DNA of 64,000 bases from positions 310,001 through 374,000 of the forward strand of contig JAIYBW010000001.1 of assembly GCA_027488375.1 (NCBI GenBank), given 5' to 3'. This DNA comes from Pseudomonadota bacterium. Lineage in GTDB: Bacteria > Bdellovibrionota > Bacteriovoracia > Bacteriovoracales > Bacteriovoracaceae. The position numbers were made by a program, and so were the translations under genes. Shown piece after piece: positions 6,996-15,231 of the stretch (position 1 is its first letter; every line of letters begins with the position of its first letter). Below the pieces are notes generated by a model that saw only the letters and a program-made list of their open reading frames with translations, was not told the DNA's origin and did not search any database.

Positions 6996-8690
6996 ATGCT
7001 GAGCCGAAGAGCGAAGATTATCGCCACCATTGGACCTAGTTCTAATACTATTGAAATGCTTGAAAAAATGATTCTTGCAGGCATGAATGCTGCAAGAGTT
7101 AATATGTCTCATGGAACCTATGAGGCCCATGAACAATCCATCAAAAATATTCGTCAAGCTTCGCTAAATGTTGGCAAAGAAGTAGCGATTCTCCTGGATT
7201 TGCAAGGACCTAAAATTCGCGTGGATAAACTTCCGGAGCCTCTTAATTTAAAAGACGGCGAGATTTGGGTGATTGGCCCAAGTCATGTTAAAGAAAATTA
7301 TCCGGAATATTCTCATCAATTCATTCCAACGATTTATAAAAACTTAGTTAAGGATGCCCATGTTGGGGCCAGAATTCTATTTGATGATGGACTCATTGTT
7401 GCTGAAGCGATTGAGAAAGATAGGGACGTTTTAAAAATCAAAATTAAAGTGGGCGGCGCCCTTAAGTCTAATAAGGGGATTAATCTTCCTTACGTTAAGG
7501 TTTCTGCACCTAGTTTCACTGATAAAGACAGAGAGGATCTGCTCTTTGGACTTAAGCAAGGGATCGATTATGTTGCTTTGAGTTTTGTTAGAAATGCAGA
7601 AGATATCATGGCTGTGAAATCCTTACTTCATACAATGAAGGTTCAGGTGCCTATAGTTTCAAAGATTGAAAAGCCAGAAGCTTTAGATAATATGGAGAGT
7701 ATTATTGAAGTTTCAGATGCCATCATGATTGCTCGTGGAGACATGGGTGTTGAAGTGGGGAATCATCTTGTCCCAAGCATTCAAAAGAGAATGATCAAGC
7801 TTTGTAATGAAATTGGTCGCCCTATTATTACGGCCACTCAAATGTTAGAGAGTATGATTACGAATTCAGCACCTACTCGAGCTGAGGCCTCTGATGTGGC
7901 CAATGCTGTTTGGGATGGAACAGACGTCGTGATGCTCTCTGGTGAAACAGCTTCTGGAAAGTATCCTCTTGAGGCGATAACGATTATGGGTCAGATCATT
8001 GAAGAGGCGGAGAAGACTCCAAGAGATAGGCCTTTTCTTCGAAATATGGATATTAATAGTGTGACTGCATCTATTCAGGTTGCTGCTTCTATTGTTGCTG
8101 AGAAAAACCATGCGAGTTGGATTATCTCCATCACTGAAGGTGGAAACTCTTGCTTGAAGATGACTCGTTTTCGCCCAAAAACACCCGTCTTAGGTGTGAC
8201 AAATTCTCTCAATGTGATTAGACGCATGAGTTTATATTGGGGGATTTTCCCTTATTACTTTAATATTCACGAAAATTCCGATTTAACTAAACTTGGTGAT
8301 CTTATGATTTCTGAGTTAAAGGCTAAAAATTTACTCCATTTAGGTGAAAAAGTTGTCATTACTGTTGGAGATGGAAGATTCTTTAAGCAAGGGACTACTA
8401 ATTCAATTCGAGTTGAAATTATAAAAGATGTTCCCAAGGCCATCAAAAGCACAGATCAGGAAACGATCCAGGAGGTGTCTTTTGACAAGGGAAAGATCTT
8501 ACTTGATACAGGAATCTGTGCTTCATGCCAAGCCTGTATCAGCGTTTGTCCTTACGATATATGGACAATGAAATTAGATAAAAATAGTGAAACGAGAATA
8601 AATCCTGAAAATGTTTTTCGTTGTGACCTTGATATGCAATGTGTAGAGGCCTGTCCAACAGGTGCTATCGAAATCATTCCATTTGAATAA
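6996..8690 (+). CDS. pyk: Pyruvate kinase fused to a C-terminal 2[4Fe-4S]-type ferredoxin domain
   Basis: Residues 1-480 are a full pyruvate kinase (phosphoenolpyruvate + ADP to pyruvate + ATP): RRAKIIATIGPSS at the N-terminus, ARVNMSHG, the active-site Lys in SKIEKPEA, ARGDMGVE, ITATQMLESM, and a C-terminal allosteric-type domain. The usual length is about 470-480; this protein has 564 residues. The extra tail is a ferredoxin: C508-x2-C511-x2-C514-x3-C518-P, then C543-x2-D546-x2-C549-x3-C553-P. The second cluster motif has Asp where the second Cys would be, as in Pyrococcus furiosus ferredoxin. The reading frame is continuous, so this is a real fusion, perhaps giving redox control of glycolysis (inference). 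The stop overlaps the queG start by one base. Confidence 0.92.
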   Translation: MLSRRAKIIATIGPSSNTIEMLEKMILAGMNAARVNMSHGTYEAHEQSIKNIRQASLNVGKEVAILLDLQGPKIRVDKLPEPLNLKDGEIWVIGPSHVKENYPEYSHQFIPTIYKNLVKDAHVGARILFDDGLIVAEAIEKDRDVLKIKIKVGGALKSNKGINLPYVKVSAPSFTDKDREDLLFGLKQGIDYVALSFVRNAEDIMAVKSLLHTMKVQVPIVSKIEKPEALDNMESIIEVSDAIMIARGDMGVEVGNHLVPSIQKRMIKLCNEIGRPIITATQMLESMITNSAPTRAEASDVANAVWDGTDVVMLSGETASGKYPLEAITIMGQIIEEAEKTPRDRPFLRNMDINSVTASIQVAASIVAEKNHASWIISITEGGNSCLKMTRFRPKTPVLGVTNSLNVIRRMSLYWGIFPYYFNIHENSDLTKLGDLMISELKAKNLLHLGEKVVITVGDGRFFKQGTTNSIRVEIIKDVPKAIKSTDQETIQEVSFDKGKILLDTGICASCQACISVCPYDIWTMKLDKNSETRINPENVFRCDLDMQCVEACPTGAIEIIPFE

Positions 8691-9685
8691 TGAAATCCTT
8701 GCTCAATATATCTGAAAACGATCTCAAATCTCTTGGGATTCTCGATTGGGGGTACACTGAAGAATCTACCCCGCATTCTTACCAAAATTACATGGATTGG
8801 ATTAAATCTGGTCAACACGGGACTCTAAACTATCTTTCAGATGAAAGGAAAGAATCTCGTCGTGATCTGCTCAATGTTTATCCCGATTTTAAGTCTGCGC
8901 TTGTTTTTATTTTTAGTTATCAAGAAACTAAAAAGTGGATGATCGAAAATAACCGTCACGAGATCGCCGCTTATTCCCTAGGATTTGAAGGTCTGGATTA
9001 CCATTTTGAAGTAAAAAGAAGATTAGAGTTGATTACGAACTTACTTTTGGCCAAGAATGAAACGTTGAAGTCCTTCATCTCCCTAGATACTCAACCCATC
9101 CTTGAAAGGGACCTTGCCTATAGATCTGGACTAGGTTGGTTTGGAAAAAATTCAATGTTGATTAATAAGAATTATGGAAGTTATTTTATCATAGGTTCAA
9201 TTCTACTAAATGAGAAATTAGATTTATCTAAAACCGTTATGGATGTTGATCATTGTGGACAATGTCAAAAATGTATCGAGGCTTGTCCCACTCAGGCGAT
9301 TGATGGTGAAACTAGAACACTTATAGCATCCAAATGTATTGCAACCTTTACCATCGAGACTTTTAAAGATGTTGAGCCTCCTGTTGGATATGAAAAATCA
9401 AGAGGAGAAATATTTGGTTGCGATATTTGTCAGGATGTTTGCCCTTGGAACTCCAAGCCACTAGCTAGAGTTCAATCTATTCTAAGCTTGAAGAAAGAAT
9501 TCTTATATCTAAAGAATTTCTTTTATGAATTAGATCTATCTCAGCTCGCAGATATGTTTATGAAAATGACAAATAGAGGTTTAAAAAGACAATTTAAATC
9601 TACAGCTTTCGATCGGCCTGGAAAGGTTGGGTGGCTAAAAAATTTAAAATTTTGGATCAAACCTTCCAGTGAAAATGATTCTTAA
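8690..9685 (+). CDS. queG: Epoxyqueuosine reductase
   Basis: QueG catalyses the last step of queuosine synthesis on tRNA, reducing epoxyqueuosine to queuosine with cobalamin and two [4Fe-4S] clusters. The 331 residues show the family block ERDLAYRSGLGWFGKNS in the middle, then the cluster motifs C-G-Q-C-Q-K-C-I-E-A-C-P and C-D-I-C-Q-D-V-C-P-W. Length is close to normal for the shorter QueG forms. The ATG overlaps the pyruvate kinase stop (TAATG), so the two are translationally coupled. The 3' end overlaps the convergent hydrolase gene by 29 bp. Confidence 0.93.
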   Translation: MKSLLNISENDLKSLGILDWGYTEESTPHSYQNYMDWIKSGQHGTLNYLSDERKESRRDLLNVYPDFKSALVFIFSYQETKKWMIENNRHEIAAYSLGFEGLDYHFEVKRRLELITNLLLAKNETLKSFISLDTQPILERDLAYRSGLGWFGKNSMLINKNYGSYFIIGSILLNEKLDLSKTVMDVDHCGQCQKCIEACPTQAIDGETRTLIASKCIATFTIETFKDVEPPVGYEKSRGEIFGCDICQDVCPWNSKPLARVQSILSLKKEFLYLKNFFYELDLSQLADMFMKMTNRGLKRQFKSTAFDRPGKVGWLKNLKFWIKPSSENDS

Positions 9686-10532
9686 GAAACGAAAAGATAT
9701 GGGCCGTTGCCAAGGCCGGTTCGTGGTGTGGAAGACGAGAGGGTTTTTCCCAAGTGACTTTATTATTATGTTTTTCTAAGACTTCAATAAAAGCTTCTAG
9801 GCCCTTTGCTCCAACAACAATATCATCTTCTCCCGTAATAAGATGAACTCGCTCATTGGATATTTCAAAATTTTCTTTAGCTTCTTTAAGCCATGAAAAA
9901 ATTTCTTTTGAATCCAGATGAGGGGAGACAAGTTGACGTCTTATGGCCAATGTTTTTTCATAAAAAGCTGTTTCAAAAAGATGAGTTGCTTGGCGCTGTC
10001 CTATGCCAATTCCGATTCCGATTCCTAGTCGATTTAAGTTCTCAAATTGAGGAAGATTTAGAGCCTTCATGGCAGTAAAGGCTCCAAGAGAATGTCCACC
10101 AACAATAATCGTTTCAATCGATTGAAAATGAGAAAAACCTGTATGCTGTTCAATGAGGGATTGTAATCTTAAGAAAGCTTCGCCAAAAAGTTCATGAGCA
10201 TGATTTTTAAAATCCTCAAGACTATTAATTTCGTTGAAGCTCCCTAGATAATGTCCGGGCTGATCAAAAATTAAACTTGGAACACCGGCTTCGGCCAATC
10301 GAGTTGCCCAGTTAAGGCAATCGCCTTTGTGGGAGGTATAGCCATGAGTAAATAAAGACCACTGTGGCCTGATTGGGGTTTTCTCAATATCTGGGATGAA
10401 AGCTAGAGCATTAACTTGAAACCAGGGGAGGGAAAGCTCAGTGCAAACTAATTTTACGGCCATAAATACTTGACTCACTTCGTTAATTAAATCTTTTATG
10501 GAATATTCGTTGACGAAATTTCTTTCAAACAT
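9657..10532 (-). CDS. Alpha/beta-hydrolase
   Basis: 291 residues with an alpha/beta-hydrolase core: oxyanion region LFTHGYTSHKGD, the acidic-strand region DQPGHYLGS, nucleophile elbow G-G-H-S-L-G-A, a likely acid in LITGEDDIVVGAKG and a C-terminal His in HHEPALATA. No signal peptide, so probably a cytoplasmic esterase/lipase-like enzyme of unknown substrate. I place the start at ATG 10532 (MFERNFVNE). A longer frame exists, but its N-terminus is only the antisense of tRNA-Phe. A hexanucleotide repeat encodes (Gly-Ile)4 after the nucleophile elbow. The gene is convergent with queG and divergent from tRNA-Phe, 47 bp away. Confidence 0.85.
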   Translation of the reverse strand: MFERNFVNEYSIKDLINEVSQVFMAVKLVCTELSLPWFQVNALAFIPDIEKTPIRPQWSLFTHGYTSHKGDCLNWATRLAEAGVPSLIFDQPGHYLGSFNEINSLEDFKNHAHELFGEAFLRLQSLIEQHTGFSHFQSIETIIVGGHSLGAFTAMKALNLPQFENLNRLGIGIGIGIGQRQATHLFETAFYEKTLAIRRQLVSPHLDSKEIFSWLKEAKENFEISNERVHLITGEDDIVVGAKGLEAFIEVLEKHNNKVTWEKPSRLPHHEPALATAHIFSFLKNHFHWKV

Positions 10533-10579
10533 TAACTTAGAGATCTCTTTTTTAGAAGAACAACTTTCCGATTTGATAT

Positions 10580-10655
10580 GCCCAGTTAGCTCAGTCGGTA
10601 GAGCAAAGGACTGAAAATCCTTGTGTCCGTGGTTCGATTCCGCGACTGGGCACCA
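10580..10655 (+). tRNA. tRNA-Phe (anticodon GAA)
   Basis: A 76-base cloverleaf with acceptor GCCCAGT/ACTGGGC, discriminator A and encoded CCA. The anticodon arm AAGGA-CTGAAAA-TCCTT gives GAA, and the T arm has GTTCGATTC. It is followed at once by a terminator. I see no clear promoter box in the 47 bases upstream. Confidence 0.97.
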
Positions 10656-10656
10656 T

Positions 10657-10692
10657 AAAAAGCCTCCGTTTAACCCACGGAGGCTTTTTTTA
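10657..10692 (+). terminator. Rho-independent terminator after tRNA-Phe
   Basis: The stem AAAGCCTCCG/CGGAGGCTTT with a 9-base loop is followed by seven T. It begins two bases after the encoded CCA. Confidence 0.92.
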
Positions 10693-10784
10693 TTTCTGAC
10701 TATAAAACTCTTCAAAATTCATTACTGAAATTCATTTAGTTATCTACCGATAAGATCCTAACTTTATTAGTTGGAGCCTAGTTG

Positions 10785-12410
10785 ATGTCATTTGCTTATT
10801 TAGAGCATTTATCAGACGCCTGTCTTGTCATAAACGAGCGAGATGAAATCGTATTTTGGAATAATTCATTCTTAATCATGAGTGAATTAAAAGAACGTGA
10901 AATAAAAAAAATTAAAACTTTTAAAGATTTAGTCCAATTTGATGAAGAGATTTCTGAACTATCGATTGAATCTAAATTTAAATTTTCAAATAATAAAGAT
11001 GGATTTGGTCTCGTTCGAAGCGCTAGTGTTGAGAACACGAAAATCATTGTGATCAAAGATTTATCTGTGGAGGCAAATCTTCACAGTAAATATCACTCCC
11101 AGCTAGATGAATTAAAAAAAACAAATCAAAAACTAGAGCTCATTGTTGCCGAGCGAACTGCCGAACTAAGAAGATCTAATAAATATCTTTTTGATCTGTT
11201 AGATAGTTTTAAACAGGCCATTTTCTTAGTTGATTCAAATGGCAGAATTGATACTGACAAGGGTTTAAATTTAAGTGGGGTGATGGATGCATTCCCAAGG
11301 CAATTAGAAGAATTATTTTCAAGTCAAATGCCAGCAGATCAGACCCTTAAATGGTTAAAACTTTTGTTTTCTCTTGCTCTTCCATTTGAAGAGATGACTG
11401 CTTTGGCGCCGCAGGAATTAGTTTTTGATAACCAAACTTTTAAGATGACTTACTATCCATTTTATCAAAATCAAAATGAACTAGATGCTATTGTTATGGC
11501 CATGACAAATATTTCTGAGGAAGCAAAAGTTAGAGATGAACTACAAGATAAAAATAAAATTGCTGCCAGCTTGCTTAAAGCATCTCAAGGTGGAAATAGA
11601 TTTTCTATTGCTGTAGAAGAAATAACTGATCTATTAAATACATTGTCCCGACCGGATATTTCGGAGGAAGCTTTTAAGGCCAAACTCCATGGTTTGAAAG
11701 GTTTGTTTTCTTACTATGGTCCAGCTGGTTTTGATCTCGATATTCATGCTATTGAGATTTCCCAGGAGAGCATAAGTGCGAAGCAGTTTTTAATAAAGGA
11801 TGTATCTTTAAATTTTAAATCTCAGTTACTTTTATTACTTAAACTTTTACCACACTTGAAACCTGGCCACAAAATTGTGCAAGAAAAAGATTTGAGCGAG
11901 ATCTTTAATTCCCAAGATTTCACATACGTGCGCCGATTATTCTTTTCATATGTATATTTGGATTTAAAAGAAATCTGCCAATCAATGAGTGAGTTCGTAA
12001 ATGATCTGTGCAGTAGCGAGGGTAAAGAAATATCCCTTTATCAAGTTGAGTGTGAACAAATCTATCTTGAAAATAAGATGTTTTCTTTAATAAACCAATT
12101 TCTTATTCAAGGACTAAGAAATTCAATCGCACATGGGTTTGGTTTCGGAGAAATCAAAAATAAAATAAGCATAAGAATTGTAGAATTGGGGCAAAGATTA
12201 TTGATCGAAATAAAAACAGACGGTAAGATTATGGAGAGCAATGACTCGGTTCGTCCCATTAGTGGTCTAAAGCAAGGCCGAAAGCTTCTTGAACAACTTG
12301 CACTGGAACATCAATCAGAGATAAGATTAGATGTTGATGCGATAAATGGAATCTCAAGATTTCAGCTTTTATTGCCAATTAAAAATATAAAGAAGGCCGA
12401 GAATGTCTAA
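10785..12410 (+). CDS. PAS-PAS-Hpt CheA-like signalling protein with degenerate ATPase domain
   Basis: About 541 residues, no membrane segment. The order is a PAS-like domain (1-95), a coiled linker ending in ERTAELRRSN (about 105-130), a second PAS-like domain (to about 250), an Hpt-like segment with the phospho-acceptor His in L-H-G-L-K-G (around residue 300), and a CheA-like C-terminal ATPase fold with an N box LRNSIAHG. The ATP-binding glycines are poor: EIKTDGK and SGLKQGRK replace DxGxG and GxGxG. The protein may therefore be a phosphotransfer or pseudo-kinase partner rather than an active kinase (inference). The start is ATG 10785 with GGAG upstream; a TTG lies just before it. It overlaps the STAS gene by 8 bp. 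Confidence 0.78.
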   Translation: MSFAYLEHLSDACLVINERDEIVFWNNSFLIMSELKEREIKKIKTFKDLVQFDEEISELSIESKFKFSNNKDGFGLVRSASVENTKIIVIKDLSVEANLHSKYHSQLDELKKTNQKLELIVAERTAELRRSNKYLFDLLDSFKQAIFLVDSNGRIDTDKGLNLSGVMDAFPRQLEELFSSQMPADQTLKWLKLLFSLALPFEEMTALAPQELVFDNQTFKMTYYPFYQNQNELDAIVMAMTNISEEAKVRDELQDKNKIAASLLKASQGGNRFSIAVEEITDLLNTLSRPDISEEAFKAKLHGLKGLFSYYGPAGFDLDIHAIEISQESISAKQFLIKDVSLNFKSQLLLLLKLLPHLKPGHKIVQEKDLSEIFNSQDFTYVRRLFFSYVYLDLKEICQSMSEFVNDLCSSEGKEISLYQVECEQIYLENKMFSLINQFLIQGLRNSIAHGFGFGEIKNKISIRIVELGQRLLIEIKTDGKIMESNDSVRPISGLKQGRKLLEQLALEHQSEIRLDVDAINGISRFQLLLPIKNIKKAENV

Positions 12411-12867
12411 ATTTGAATTTGAAATTAAATCTTCTCAAGATCAAACTGTTATAAAAATCAGCGGTCATCTCGATGAAAATTTTATCCACACAGAGCACAA
12501 GGTTCCAACTTCAAAAAAAGTGATTTTTGATCTTGAAAAACTTGAGGGTATCAATTCATGTGGAATAAGAGATTTTATAAATCTGTTAAAGGATATTCCA
12601 GATTCAACTTTCGTTGAGTATGAAAAATGCCCCCCTCTATTTATTCAGCAAGTTAATATTGTAAACGGTTTTCTCTCACCTCAAAGAAAGGTTGTCTCTC
12701 TTTATGCTCCTTATATTGGAATAGATGATGAAGAGGAAATGAATCATTTTATGGATGTTCGCAGCTTAAATGTCTCGCAAATAGAGAGATCTGTTTCATT
12801 AAACGGGAAAGAATACGAGTTTGATGGCGTAATTGAAAAATACTTTCGATTTATGACTATAAAATAA
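12403..12867 (+). CDS. STAS-domain protein (anti-anti-sigma-like)
   Basis: 154 residues. The N-terminal 100 residues fit a STAS fold: strands TVIKISGHLDE and KKVIFDLEKLEGI, then the loop and helix N-S-C-G-I-R-D-F-I-N. In SpoIIAA-type proteins this loop is D-S-S-G and the second Ser is phosphorylated; here that position is Cys, so classical phospho-switching at this site is not possible. The C-terminal 50 residues are acidic and have no clear assignment. It is coupled to the CheA-like gene upstream and lies tail to tail with the RsbW-like ATPase gene. Confidence 0.75.
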   Translation: MSKFEFEIKSSQDQTVIKISGHLDENFIHTEHKVPTSKKVIFDLEKLEGINSCGIRDFINLLKDIPDSTFVEYEKCPPLFIQQVNIVNGFLSPQRKVVSLYAPYIGIDDEEEMNHFMDVRSLNVSQIERSVSLNGKEYEFDGVIEKYFRFMTIK

Positions 12868-12883
12868 AACGTTTTTAAAGAGA

Positions 12884-13477
12884 TTAGTAAATAATAAAAC
12901 TAAAACTTTTCAAACCTGAAGAGGGAATGTCTGGCATAAAAGCACTGACAATAGTTTCTTTATCTTTTTGACATCTTATATGGATTTGAGAGGACATTTT
13001 CGTAATCATTCCTAAACCGATACCGGCCCCTAATCCATCGAATGAGGGTGTTAGTTTATCTTCAAAAATTGATTGGTAAAGGGATCTCCCTGCTTCTAAA
13101 CTAAAATGACCACCCTTATCCTTACAATTGATCCAAATACCTTCATTTATTTTACAAAGACTAAGAAGAATAGTTTGGTGAGCATCGCCATGCATTTCAG
13201 AATTCATAATTAATTCATCTATCGCAAATCGTAGTTTTTCTTTTAAAGATGGCTTCATTGGGCCTAAATGTGAAATATAATCCTCAAGGTTCTCATATCG
13301 AGACCTAAGCTTGTTTGCAGTAATGGCTTGATCCCAGTTCGCGTGATTGACTAAGTCGAAGTGATTTAAGAGATTAGGATTAAATTCTCCTACTACGAGA
13401 CCGTTTTGATTAGTCGACGCCTCTTTATTAAATTGTTTCTCGTGGTTGGGCTGGATGTTAAGCATTTTAATTTCCAT
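12884..13477 (-). CDS. RsbW/SpoIIAB-like ATPase (HATPase_c_2 type)
   Basis: 197 residues. A GHKL ATPase fold is visible from about residue 60: N box D-E-L-I-M-N-S-E-M-H-G (Glu and Asn four apart, as in anti-sigma kinases), G1 box K-D-K-G-G, and G2 box G-A-G-I-G-L-G. Such proteins bind or phosphorylate STAS partners and sequester sigma factors or other targets. The first 50 residues are extra. The start overlaps the stop of the SpoIIE-like phosphatase gene by one base (TAATG), which implies coupled kinase/phosphatase synthesis. The STAS gene sits next to it on the other strand. Confidence 0.82.
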   Translation of the reverse strand: MEIKMLNIQPNHEKQFNKEASTNQNGLVVGEFNPNLLNHFDLVNHANWDQAITANKLRSRYENLEDYISHLGPMKPSLKEKLRFAIDELIMNSEMHGDAHQTILLSLCKINEGIWINCKDKGGHFSLEAGRSLYQSIFEDKLTPSFDGLGAGIGLGMITKMSSQIHIRCQKDKETIVSAFMPDIPSSGLKSFSFIIY

Positions 13478-15222
13478 TACTTGATATCAATTATAAAAAA
13501 AGAAATATCATCATTCGCAGCTAATTTTTCTTCAGGACTTATTAATTTTTGGATAGCTTCATCAATTGCAAGGTTACCAATTTTAATGATCCTCTTCAGC
13601 AAGTATCTCTCAGAGAATTTTTTACCAGGTTCTACGAGTACTTCTACAAGGCCGTCCGTATAGAATACTAATCTATCATCTGAAGAAAGTTGTATTTCAT
13701 GATTAAAGAAAATTGGATCCTTTAGATCACCTAGTCTCGGTCCTGGTTCACAAAAAATATACTTAATATCTGAAATAACTTTTGGAGCATTGTTTTTGTG
13801 AATTAGGATAGGAGCTTCATGACTAGCATTCGAAATCCAAGCTTTTTTTGATTCTTGATCATAAATGACAACAATGAAGGTCATCATTATATTATTGCTT
13901 ATCGTAGAAACGACATGATTAAGTTTTTCCAGGATAATCGATGGTTTCTCCCACCAATCCTCAGACCGTATTATCTCATTCTGAATACACTCTACTGCTG
14001 AAAATACAGCAGAGGTCAAAAGAGCACTTGGCGCCCCATGCCCTGTAGCATCTCCAAGAAAAAATACTTGCTTCCCTGCCCATTCGCGCACCGTCCACCA
14101 ATCACCTGCACATTCACTGGCCGAGATATAATCTCCTTGAAGGTCAAATGATTTTTTGTTGATAGGAGTTAGATCAAAAAAGTTTCTTTGTACGAGGCTT
14201 GCAAGTTTTAATTCAGATTCAAGGCGAGCTTTACCTTTTAAATCTTCAATAAACATCACAATTTTATCCATCATGTTATTAAAGCTTTTCGCAAGTATTC
14301 CTGTTTCATCAGTACTATCAAAAGCCACTCTGGCGGTTAAGTCACCTTGTGAAACCTTTCTGGCCATTTCAGCGAGTAGCTCAAGAGGTTTTGCTAATGA
14401 ATTTGAAAAAAATGTTGAGAGCAAGATTCCGAATCCAAACATCCCAATTGCGGCCCATATAAGAGTTTTGCTTAAAAGCGCTAAAGTTTGATTCGCTTCA
14501 TCCATGTTATATAAAATTATCATGGATGTCTGAGTAAGGTTTGAGTAATGAGAGGTTACAAAATAGTTAAAGCTTTGAGTCTTTTTATCAAAAGTCTTTG
14601 CCTGATTGTCACTATGTATAAATTCTTTTGGATCGATATTACTTGGGAATTGAGGGCTTTTGAAAATAACTGATTTTGATTTTTCATCAAATAGAGCGAC
14701 CTTGGCTATTTTTTTTGTATTTAGTAGTTCGAAAAAATCTTTTGGATAAATAGCTATGACACTTGAGGATAAATCCGATTGGTGATTAATTTTAAAGTAA
14801 CCGCTTTTAAAATCTGGTGATGGTAAAAATTCAATTGATTCTTGCTGGCTTGATTCTCCTAAAAAATCAGACTCCGGTAACTTTAATTCTTTAATGCTCG
14901 TCTTATTATAAGACCACGGAGGTGACTTCTTTTTATTTTTGAAGTCAATTCTTGCAGCAATCATGCTTTCTTGCAGAGATTTAAAAGTGATATCATCTTG
15001 ATTTTTTATCGATGCCGCGAGAAGGATTCCAAATGAGGCACTTTTTTCCAACGAATTATGAGCTTCAAGCCCAAATCGAAAAGCTTCTTCAAACAGATAA
15101 GCGCGCTTATCTGTCTGAAAATAGTTTATGATATAATAAAGAAAAATTCCTAAACATGTTCCAATAAGAATGAATGAGAAGATTACCATTTTATATTTGA
15201 AACTAGGGATTTTAATCTGCAT
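13477..15222 (-). CDS. Membrane HAMP-SpoIIE (PP2C) phosphatase
   Basis: 581 residues: a membrane segment at about 11-31, a periplasmic sensing region to about 240, a second membrane segment (LIWAAIGMFGFGILLSTFF), a HAMP domain (AKPLELLAEMARKVSQGD, then DETGILAKSFNNMM), and a C-terminal SpoIIE/PP2C phosphatase with SASECAGDWW and FFLGDATGHGAPSALL. This is the layout of RsbU/RsbP-like phosphatases that act on STAS proteins in response to an external signal. The ATG at 15222 has no recognisable ribosome binding site, and the divergent FecR-domain gene starts only nine bases away. The RsbW-like gene follows as a coupled partner. Confidence 0.88.
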   Translation of the reverse strand: MQIKIPSFKYKMVIFSFILIGTCLGIFLYYIINYFQTDKRAYLFEEAFRFGLEAHNSLEKSASFGILLAASIKNQDDITFKSLQESMIAARIDFKNKKKSPPWSYNKTSIKELKLPESDFLGESSQQESIEFLPSPDFKSGYFKINHQSDLSSSVIAIYPKDFFELLNTKKIAKVALFDEKSKSVIFKSPQFPSNIDPKEFIHSDNQAKTFDKKTQSFNYFVTSHYSNLTQTSMIILYNMDEANQTLALLSKTLIWAAIGMFGFGILLSTFFSNSLAKPLELLAEMARKVSQGDLTARVAFDSTDETGILAKSFNNMMDKIVMFIEDLKGKARLESELKLASLVQRNFFDLTPINKKSFDLQGDYISASECAGDWWTVREWAGKQVFFLGDATGHGAPSALLTSAVFSAVECIQNEIIRSEDWWEKPSIILEKLNHVVSTISNNIMMTFIVVIYDQESKKAWISNASHEAPILIHKNNAPKVISDIKYIFCEPGPRLGDLKDPIFFNHEIQLSSDDRLVFYTDGLVEVLVEPGKKFSERYLLKRIIKIGNLAIDEAIQKLISPEEKLAANDDISFFIIDIK

Positions 15223-15231
15223 AATTACTTG

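Noticed and set aside
10533..10715. N-terminal extension of the hydrolase frame (WCPVAESNHGHKDF region)
   Set aside because: These residues are the antisense translation of tRNA-Phe and its terminator, a common annotation artefact. The start was moved to 10532.
14156..14491. 111-residue plus-strand frame inside the SpoIIE-type gene
   Set aside because: It is antisense to the HAMP and linker region of a clear gene and has no domain signal.
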